A stretch of 64,000 nucleotides of DNA, taken from the NCBI GenBank assembly GCA_036346405.1, contig CM070548.1, positions 50,759,779-50,823,778 of the forward strand, given 5' to 3'. A program made the position numbers and the translations under genes. Below are positions 56,230-64,000 of this stretch, one piece after another. The stretch is from Phyllostachys edulis (lineage: Eukaryota > Streptophyta > Magnoliopsida > Poales > Poaceae). The notes beneath the pieces were generated by a model, which was given only the letters and a program-made list of their open reading frames with translations, was not told the DNA's origin and ran no database searches. Within the stretch, counting starts at the first letter, position 1, and every line of letters begins with the position of its first letter.

Positions 56230-57030
56230 TCAGTTGGATTTTGGGACCGTTGGATGGAGATCCAACACCCCAGATCCACCAACAAATCCTATATAAAAGA
56301 ACCTAACCCTAACTCCTCCTCCACCCTCTCTGCGCGCCACCACCTGCCTCCTCGCTGGTGTCGCCCCGGGCGTCAGCGAGGCCTACTAGCGACCACATCC
56401 CTCCGCACCTACCGCTTCCCGCCGCGGCTGCCGATGTCACCCCTTCCTCGTCCGACCCCTCTGCCACCTCCCCACCGTTGGCTTTCCTTTCTTTCTGGTC
56501 TCCGCCACCTCACCATCACCGAATCTACCGCCCTAACCATCCGTGGCCAGATCTGTCGTTGCGAACCCCCCACTGACCCAGCCCACCACCCTTCTCCTCA
56601 CCCATGTCCGGCGGTGCACCACCGCCACCGCCGGTCCGCCTCCACCCCAACCTTCCTGCCTGGCGGTGAAACCCAACCCTAATCGATGAACCCTAACCCT
56701 AACTTGTCACATCCGTTGAGGATGCTAGTGGTGGTCCGAGAAGACGACGACGGAGAACCTCGCCAGAGACGGACGTGGGCCGGAACACTAATCGAATTGT
56801 ATGAAATTCGACTAATCCCCTCCCCCCACCCCACCAAAAAAAAAACAGTCGAATGTGGTATAGCACTTCCCTACTGTCTAATGTTTCATTAGTTTTCCGA
56901 GCATATATTTTGAATTGGATAAGGGAAGGGGCCAAGCGGGTGTTGAATGTTCCAGTGGGTAAAATGAAATGTTCCATGCATTTGATTTCGATGTTTTAAT
57001 AGTTCAGCGACGATGTTCCGTGTTTTTTGG
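56230..57030 (+). other. Promoter-like region followed by CT-rich ORF, no gene assigned
   Basis: A TATA-like 'cctatataaaag' lies at 56288-56299, followed by 'aaccctaactcc' and later 'aaccctaaccctaa' (56688-56701), motifs like plant telo-boxes. The downstream ORF at 56254-56682 is Pro/Ser/His-rich with no recognised domain. It could be the remnant 5' end of a host gene. Confidence 0.3.
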
Positions 57031-57056
57031 GGGAAAGAAAACATGGCATGGCTTTA

Positions 57057-57341
57057 GAGCATGTACAATGGGCATATGTCAGTCGTCTATAGTCGCTGTC
57101 ACGTAGAATTTTTGTTGACGTGGATGAAAGATAATGAAGAGAGAGAAAGATGTTGTTTACAATCCTGTAGTAGACTGTATCACGAGAAACAAGAAAATCA
57201 TTAAAAGATTGTGTATTCTATAAAGACAACTAAAAAGACAAAGTATGCGTACCCTTTCATAGATTTTGTCTTTAGTCTTTGTCTACATGTGATATAGAGA
57301 GTTACTATAGACAGCAGATATCTGTATCATTGTACATGCCC
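57057..57341. mobile_element. Tourist-like MITE (285 bp)
   Basis: The ends are GAGCATGTACAATGGGC and 'cattgtacatgcc', with TTA target duplications at 57054-57056 and 57342-57344. It is the same family as 55539-55894 but oppositely diverged inside. Confidence 0.85.
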
Positions 57342-57504
57342 TTAGGCACCTCATGTTTTCTCCAACTTTTGACGTTACCTCGTCCAAACAAAATTTGATT
57401 TTCCCGAAAATATTTAAGATGGCCTTTTAACGTTTTTTATTACTTTGTGGCGACCAATTTTTTGAGGTCACCTAGGAAACACTTGTTTACGCTTTTAGTA
57501 GATT

Positions 57505-57855
57505 GCGGTATGCACTACTTGCTTTCAGTAGATTGCGGTATGCACTACTTGTTTATGTGAAAGTAGCAGTTTCCATCACTATTAAGCACACTATGCAGCT
57601 TAGACAACAGGTTCAATGGTTAACTGCCAGATATTTTGAGAGTTATTTGGTAATTTTTTATTTTGAGAAAAGAAGAAAAAGAAAGAAAAAGAAAAATATA
57701 GAGTGGGAACCACCTGACGGTTGGAGATAGGAAGAGATAAGATCTTGAGACTTCATTTTGAGAAAAGAAAAAGGAAAAGAAAAAGAAAAAGAAAGCAAAA
57801 TAGAGAGTGGGACCCACCTAGCGGTTGGAGATAGGAAGAGATAAGGTCTTGAGAC
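57505..57855. repeat. Local tandem duplications
   Basis: A 30-bp unit ('agattgcggtatgcactact') occurs twice near 57501-57551. A unit of about 100 bp carrying an AG-rich tract and 'gcggttggagataggaagag' occurs at about 57659-57754 and 57755-57855. No gene is seen from 57345 to 58105 apart from these; a CTC/GGC-rich patch lies at 57890-58020. Confidence 0.7.
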
Positions 57856-58105
57856 CAAGTCTCAAGACCAAGTAGGGCACGGGATGGGGCTTCTCCCCTT
57901 CGGCCTGGCGGCGGCGCATGCGGCGGGTAACTCGGGCAGGCAGCTCGATTTGCTCGGGCGAGATGTGCGTCGGCCGTTGGCGGCGGCGGCTCATGTCCTC
58001 CTCCTCCTCGTCCTCCTCCTCAAAGCCGGCCCCTCTTTCTCTTTTCTGGAACCCGAAAAATCCAATGAGTTTCCCCTTTTGGTAGTTCTTCTTCCCCTCT
58101 AGCTA

Positions 58106-59283
58106 GTATTGAATTGACAAGGAACGTACCAAGGATCACGTCCGGTGCAGCCTGAGCTTCTTCCGCTGTGACGTGATTCACGCGTCCCTTCGTGAACTGC
58201 ACTATTGGCTTCACAGAGGATGTGCTACTAGGTGCTGGAGCTCCCTGAGATGGTCGGGTTGGGGTCACCAAGGGCTGCTTCTTTAGGCACTTATTGGCGT
58301 AGTGCCTCACCTCATTGCAATAAAAACAAGTGACGCCTGCAGTGGAGGTCGTGGGAGCCTTCTTCGGAAACTGGCCTGCCTAGGTGCTGAACTAGCGCTG
58401 GTGCCCTGGACGAAGAGGTTTGGGAGGTCTGGAAGGTCCTACGCTGAGGTGCCTGCGGCTAAGAGGTCCGGGGCTTGGGAAAACCCCCAGGGTTGAACTT
58501 CTGAAATGCATTCTTTCTCTTACGATTCTCCATTTCTATGTGTTTGCTCTCTTGTCGGATAGCCTTGCTTATAAGCCACTGGAAGTCTGAGTAATCTTGG
58601 GCAATGAGGAGGACTGCGAGGTCATCATTAAGTCCTTCCAAGAAACATTCTTGCTTGGCTTCATCTGTTGCCACGTCTTCGGGTGCATAGCGGGCTAAAT
58701 AATTGAACTTGTGCAAGTACTCATTAACTGAGCGGTTGCCTTGGCGCAAGGTGCAGAACTCTTTCTTCTTTAGAGACATCATGCCCGGAGGGATGTGGGC
58801 ATGGCGGAAACCCCGCACGAACTTATCCCAAGTGATGGTCTGAGCATCAGCGTGGGACTGGGTGAAGTTATCCCACCACTCTGACGCTGGTCCATTCAAC
58901 TGGTGAGAGGCAAACAAAACCCTCTCACGATCAGTGCACTGGATCATGTCCAGTTTCCTGCCAACTGCCCTAAACCAATCGTCAACCTCCATTGACTCGG
59001 TGCTACTAGAGAAGGTCGGTGGACGCAACCTCGTGAACTCTGCTATGTTGGCCCTTAGAGGAGGTGGAGCAAAAACTTGAGGTTGAGCTGCTACTGCTTG
59101 CAAGTTTTGGGTGTTGTTGATTGACTGAGCAAGCAGGTTGATCAACTGTGCTTAGTTGACCATCATCTGGTTCCAGTCAGGTCCTTCAGTTGGAGGTGGT
59201 AGTGGCGGCAGAACTGGGTTCTCTTGCGCATTCTCTCTATTCGGGTTGCTGGTGCTGCCACTGCCGTTGCGAGTTGTCACCAT
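58106..59283 (-). pseudogene. Gypsy gag (truncated before protease)
   Basis: It starts MVTTRNGSGSTSNPN at 59283. It has an in-frame stop (TAA) at about 59149-59151, just after DWNQMMVN, and continues as a retrotransposon gag domain (EFTRLRPPTFSSSTESMEVD, ERVLFASHQLNGPASEWWDN, FVRGFRHAHIPPGMMSLKKK, CTLRQGNRSVNEYLHKFNYL). After a frame disturbance near 58460 comes a zinc knuckle CFYCNEVRHYANKC at about 58320-58280. The next part is VNHVTAEEAQAAPDVILGTF, the usual link to the protease. The reading stops at about 58106, immediately before where the catalytic DSG of the protease should appear. It would package element RNA, but it is not functional. Confidence 0.88.
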
Positions 59284-59706
59284 ATTGCTCGAACTCCATA
59301 GACTGAGGAAAGAAGAGGAGAAACTAAGGAGGATAGGGCAAAACAACCCACCCAAACAAAACAACCAACACAAAAAGCTTTGCCAAAACTATACTAGCTA
59401 TACAACGCTCTAATCGACACACGCGGGAACTCCCAAGACCACCTGGGAGGTCCACCAGGACCACCCAGAGGTCGCCAAGACCACCCGGAGGTCTTGGACA
59501 CCAGGAGCTGAACGAGAGACCACCTATAGAAATTTCGAGGGAACGAGGATCCAATTGACATTGTAAAATGGTGAGGAATAAGGTAAGGAGGAATACCAAG
59601 AAGGAGGTAAGGATAGAAAGACGACCAAGATGAGGAGAGAACAATTTTTTTTGTATAACATAAGTTTTGAAGTCTGTTCTACTAGGTTACGACCTGCAGG
59701 CAAGAT
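59284..59706 (-). other. Gypsy 5' leader with repeated palindromic motif
   Basis: Non-coding leader between primer site and gag. Bases 59430-59520 hold three copies of a GACCACCnGGAGGTC-type inverted repeat that recurs in the LTR tail (about 59735-59800) and the LTR middle (61840-61955). Confidence 0.65.
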
Positions 59707-59719
59707 GGCTCTGATACCA
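59707..59719 (-). other. Primer binding site, initiator tRNA-Met
   Basis: On the plus strand ggctctgatacca, which is TGGTATCAGAGCC on the minus strand. It lies four bases from the LTR end (TGTAGCGG at 59724) and fixes the minus orientation of the Gypsy element. Confidence 0.92.
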
Positions 59720-59723
59720 CTCT

Positions 59724-62418
59724 TGTAGCGGACTGGACCTCCCCAAGAGGTCTCACAAGACCACCGGTGGTCTGGAGACCGAGCAGGAGGTCCCAAGTCC
59801 CTCATGCTGTACCGAGCTAGTCCCAAGGATCAGCGGCTAGCTCACGCAGTAACAAAGGTGGTAACATCCATCAATACAACTTTATTAACAACAGAGTTGA
59901 TTACAAAAGCGGCTTAAGGGCCGACTAAAAACAAATACAGCGGAAGACCAAAAGCCATAGACCACTCGATTCGCCACAGGCAATCGACTGGAGGTCGCAG
60001 CCTAGACGTCCTGGTCCTCATCCTCCTCGTAGACGTCCTCTCCTACTCAACAGAATCAAGCAGAGTGAGCACAATAACCGTGCTCGCAAGTCACACCCGT
60101 CAAGTAACAGAATGCAATGCATACAAGGATATCTCAAGGAGGTCTTATAGTGTTGTCTTTGCATAAAGCCATGTTTCTTTCCAAATATATGTACTAAGTT
60201 CCAAAGTAGGTATACAGTAACTAAAATTCATTTTTCAAATCTCAGTTTTATAGTTGGATAACATTCAATAATAAGTGGTGAAGGATACCCTCCTATCACA
60301 AGGCTCCCTGCCCAAAATTCCCATTGGATAGACATCCAAAACCATTTCGAAGAGATCTTTTGAAAACAAAACCAAGATCTAACTTGGAGCAGCTTTGCTA
60401 GCTTGTCCATGACCGTGGACACATCTATTCGAATAGTTTTACACTCTACAGAGGTGTACAGCTTTACCCACAAGAAACGATTTCTCTAGTTTGTTTGGCA
60501 CCCGTCGATACGACCGCTCACTACTGAAGGTAAGCAGTCTAGAGCTCGTGACAAGGACTTTACAATGCACAATTCCACCACAGTCCCTCCTCGCTAAGGT
60601 TTCGCCCCCTTTGGATAGAGACCCGCAGGGTTCCTAGCCCCCTCTTGTGTCAGGTGGGAATGAGTAAAAGTAGGTCGTTAAGACACCCACACAACCGGGT
60701 GGAACGACCACGGTGGAACATTGCAAATTAGTTAGCCAGGTCCTGCCCATTCAGGACATGTGGTTGTACGGTGAGGCATAGCAAAATATACTCGAAGACC
60801 GGTCTTTAACTAACTTGGGCGACTTCCACAAAACCCTGGCCCTCAACCTACCTATGTTGATCACGTGCATGAACATGCATCCTTCCAAACAACTAATTCG
60901 CCTAAGTCCAAACCAATTTTCATTTGCTTTGCTTTTCAAAACGTTTGCAAACTCCCACGACAGCCCAATGTCATGGTTAAAATATTTAGACAACATTGGT
61001 CTTTTGGCAGTAAAACTTCCCAAATCAAGAGTTTTAGGTCTAAGCTTCGACTGAGCATAGAGTTTTGAAACATGCTAGCTCATACTAATGTACCAACTAG
61101 CTCTTTACTATGGTGACAAGGGGGTGGTCAAATCAATAATCAAGTTCGGATGTACAAAGGCATTAGGAATACCTATAAAGTTAAAACAAGGATTTAAATT
61201 ACTTAAATTCAAATAAGTGTGCAATAATAATTTGAAACAGAACTTAAATAATTTGAGATACTGGGATCAACATGATCAAGGGTGTAACTTGCCTTGCTCG
61301 AAAGCTTGAGGGTCTTCTTCTTCGAAGTACTCGGGCTCTCCTGAGACATCGAAATCTACACGTGAGAACGAAGCAAAATCAAATAAAGAACAAATAAGAC
61401 ATCCAAATGAACTCCAAAACAAGAAAAACTAAAACCAATAGCAAGGTCGGGAGGAGGTCCAACTGAGAGAGAGAGAGGCCAAGGGAGGTCCTAAGGAAGC
61501 CAAGGGAATTGGGTGCAGAAAAAGGTGGCGAAAGAGGGTTGCTCAGGCTTTTATAGCCAGGGAAGCCAGAGAGAGGCGCACCCGAGGTCAAAGATAGGTG
61601 AATGAGGAGATGGGGGCGGGTAGGGGAGAAGACAAGAGAGGAGAACAGGGTACTGCTGAAGCGACAGCATTTAATGCGACACAACAACATTTAATACGAG
61701 GACACAATTGAGTCAGCAGTGACACAGTTGGAGGAAGGAGAAGGTGAGCAGGGCTGACAGGTGGGGCCAGTCGACACTCGGGAGGGTGGTCAAACCAAAG
61801 GGGAGGTCGTGACCCCAGGGGTGGTCGTGACTCAACTCCAGGACCACCCGGAGGTCTCTCGAGACCACCCAGGAAGTCTCCAGGACCACCCAGGAAGTCT
61901 CCCGGGACTACCCAAGAGGCCTCCCAGGACCACCCAGGAGGTCTTGGGCGGAGAGAGGTCCAAACGAGAGGGAGGTCAAAGAAAAGCACGACGAAGCGGG
62001 GCCGTCCTATTTTGATCGGACGGTTCAAAAAGAAGTGAACGTTCGAACTAGCTGAACATGCCAACAAGATCGGGCCGTCCAGCTCAGATCTGATGGTCCA
62101 CAACTTGTGAGACGTTCGGACTGGCCGAAACGCCCACTAGATCGGGCTGTCCGTTCTGATCAGACGATTCGCGATGAAAGGAGGCGCGGAGCTGGGCCGC
62201 GCGGGAGAACGGAACGAGCAGAGAAAGGGAAAACAACACTAGAGACCTCCAACAAACTCAAAGCAAGCAAACTCAAATTAGTTGAAGTTTGATTTAGTCA
62301 TATTAAATCGCTGCAATTTTCCAAATTCTCCAAGTTAAGCTAGAGCATTTCAACAAAACCAAATGGTTATTTTTATTTTGAAAATTTTCAAGAAGACTAG
62401 AAAAACTGGGATGTTACA
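59724..62418 (-). repeat. Gypsy-type LTR, complete (5' LTR)
   Basis: 2695 bp, TGTAACATCCC at 62418 on the minus strand to CCGCTACA at 59724, with a minus TATA box at 61550-61555 (GGCTATAAAA). It has an AT-rich head, a middle with GACCACC/GGAGGTC repeats (61790-61960), and the tail blocks 'cgccacaggcaatcgactgg' (59972) and 'tattcgaatagtttt' (60427). The same order of blocks in 1-699, 14427-17744, 17745-20868 and 60 kb shows these belong to one LTR superfamily. ORFs inside are not genes. The other LTR of this element is absent. Confidence 0.85.
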
Positions 62419-62422
62419 AGTT

Positions 62423-62835
62423 TGTTGGAACGGAACCCTGAAATCAAACCACAAACGCTATTGATATTTCTTCTGAACCAATTCTGATGAATCGTTTCTC
62501 TGAAACTTTAGAGAGTAGTTGAAGAACAGAGCACGGAACGAGAGAAAACTTTTATTCAATTTGTACCGTATATGCAATACAACTTTTCTGATTTCTTATA
62601 TAGACATGAAAATGGATTACAAATAGAATATGACTTCAGTTTCTTGACTCCGTTTCTCGAGCGAGTCAAAAACGCGATATTCGACAGGAACTAGACATGC
62701 TACGGTGTCCAAAACTAAAACAAACAAAAAACTAAAAAACTGACTGACTTCTGAATCGCTTTCTACATTGCGGTCCAATCACAAACCTAAATAGAATTCA
62801 AAACTAAACTTCAGTTAACAAGATTAAGTCTAACA
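62423..62835 (-). repeat. Copia 3' LTR (413 bp)
   Basis: The minus strand reads TGTTAG...CCAACA, with short inverted ends (TGTTAG/CCAACA). A polypurine tract AGGGGGAG (plus 62838-62847) lies directly upstream in the element's orientation. It abuts the Gypsy LTR with four bases (AGTT) between them. Confidence 0.85.
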
Positions 62836-62837
62836 AA

Positions 62838-62847
62838 TCTCCCCCTA
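62838..62847 (-). other. Copia polypurine tract
   Basis: tctcccccta on the plus strand, i.e. TAGGGGGAGA on the minus strand, immediately before the 3' LTR and overlapping the final stop codon of the pol reading frame. Confidence 0.8.
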
Positions 62848-64000
62848 ATCTTGTTGATCTAAGTTTACATCTCTAACACCCAATCTTTCTCTCAATTCAA
62901 CAAATTTCACTCGGCGCACGAAATCGTAATGTCCCTTCTGAAGAGGGATCAACATCTGTTACCTCAAATGATATAAGTTCTGGTATTGCTATATTATCAG
63001 ACTCAGGAGTACTTGAATTCCCATTTTTAGGATTTTGTGGCTCGGAAGCCTCCTCCCCATTATTGCAAACTTCTGGATTGTCTGCACCTTGATCTGTTAC
63101 ATCTTCATAGTGTATACTGAAAGTACTTTCATTGGTCATCAATGCTTCCTTTTGTATACTTTCTGTAGACCAATCCCAACACTTTGCTTCTTCAAATACC
63201 ACATCTTTACTGACATGTAATCTGTTAGTCTTAGGATGATAGCATCTGTATGCTTTAGTTCCTGGTTCATAACCGATAAACACCATGGGAATACTCCGAT
63301 CATCCAATTTCTTTGTGTGAATTTTTACTGCCTTGACATGAACCACACAACCGAATGTACGTAGATGATGTACTCTAGGTTTCTTGCCATGCCATGCTTC
63401 ATATGGGGTTTTCCCAACGAGACTCTTCGTAGTTGAGCGATTTAACAAATAGACTGTTGTCATAACAGCTTCTTCCCAAAATTTCGCTGACACATTCATA
63501 CTCTTGAGTAGACTGCGAGCCATCTCAACTACCATTTGATTTCATGTTTCCACCACACCATTCTGTTGTGGTGAATACAGAGCTGTGAAAAATCTCTTCA
63601 CTCCAATCTCTTCACAATAATCCCCAAATTCTTTAGAGGTAAACTCACCACCTCGATTAGTCCCGAAAGCCTTCAATTTTCACTGACTTTCGTCTTCAGT
63701 TCTTGCTTTTACAATTTTGAACGCATCCAGAGCTTGATCTTTGGACTTAATGAGTCGCAATCACATATATCTGGTACAATCATCAACGACAAGTAGAAAA
63801 CAACTGTTACCTCCAGGTGTTGTTGGTGTAATTGGACCACATAAGTCACGGTGTGCTAGCTCAAGTAAGTCCTTTGCAAAAATACATAGAAGTCTGCGGA
63901 AATGGTTTTCTATGTTGTTTTCCAATTAGACAACCCTCACACACTTGCTCAATCTGTTGAAGTTCGAGCAGTCCTTCTACCATCTTAAATCGAGACAAAT
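62848..64000 (-). pseudogene. Copia integrase with internal deletion to the end of pol
   Basis: The window edge cuts it. From the edge it reads: ELQQIEQVCEGCLIGKQHRK (GAG-pre-integrase), then a poorly framed stretch. Next are TNRGGEFTSKEFGDYCEEIG and ALYSPQQNGVVE (integrase core, with Asn where the second catalytic Asp is expected), and an in-frame TGA near 63540. Then come MARSLLKSMNVSAKFWEEAV, KTPYEAWHGKKPRVHHLRTF and KAYRCYHPKTNRLHVSKDVVFEE in one open frame 63535-62897. After EGTLRFRAPSEIC the similarity jumps to the last residues of pol (KFVELRERLGVRDV) in another frame, so RT and RNase H are deleted. The junction shows a short AAATTTG overlap. Confidence 0.85.

Overview
This window is nuclear DNA from a grass (Poaceae), probably rice-like. 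The evidence is a spliced multi-exon gene with GT-AG introns, long LTR retrotransposons primed by initiator tRNA-Met, a Helitron ending in CTAG, and Tourist-like, Stowaway, Mutator and hAT elements with exact target duplications. The species was not identified. There is one intact host gene; almost everything else is transposable-element sequence, much of it nested.

Layout. (1) 1-11.5 kb: a minus-oriented Gypsy-type LTR remnant broken by a Sirevirus-like Copia complex (RNase H and 3' non-coding fragment, full LTR, gag-pol with many lesions, then an LTR lacking its first 364 bp). (2) 11.5-28 kb: a pile of related Gypsy-type LTR pieces in both orientations, with a complete 5.4 kb Helitron (21475-26878, minus strand) inserted in one of them. 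The Helitron carries fragments of at least three host-type genes: a hAT-derived/DUF659 protein, a multipass membrane protein, and a TRICHOME BIREFRINGENCE-LIKE acyltransferase. (3) 28.5-30 kb: a non-autonomous hAT element and a GA microsatellite. (4) 31.16-43.22 kb, minus strand: the O-linked N-acetylglucosaminyltransferase SECRET AGENT (SEC). I resolved 28 coding exons totalling 2997 nt, which give 998 codons plus stop with every junction in phase. Intron 20 holds a complete short non-autonomous LTR retrotransposon (33065-34712, TSD AAAAG), and intron 8 holds a MITE-like element. (5) 43.4-47.5 kb: an inverted-repeat element about 250 bp upstream of the SEC start codon, then a decayed hAT transposase. 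(6) 47.6-50.3 kb: Gypsy-type LTR remnants and a Copia reverse transcriptase/RNase H fragment. (7) 50.5-57.4 kb: MITEs and captured-sequence elements, including a Mutator-like element with a perfect 9-bp TSD, a hAT element with a perfect 8-bp TSD carrying a DEK-like gene fragment, a Stowaway, and two Tourist-like MITEs with TTA duplications. (8) 58.1-64 kb: a truncated Gypsy element (gag, primer site, 2.7 kb LTR) abutting a Copia element with an internal deletion, both on the minus strand.

Functionally, the only gene expected to act for the host is SEC, a nucleocytoplasmic protein glycosyltransferase. All retroelement coding regions carry stops, frameshifts or deletions. The most interesting theme is repeated capture of host gene fragments by three classes of DNA transposon, and the sharing of a non-coding segment between the Helitron and SEC intron 1.
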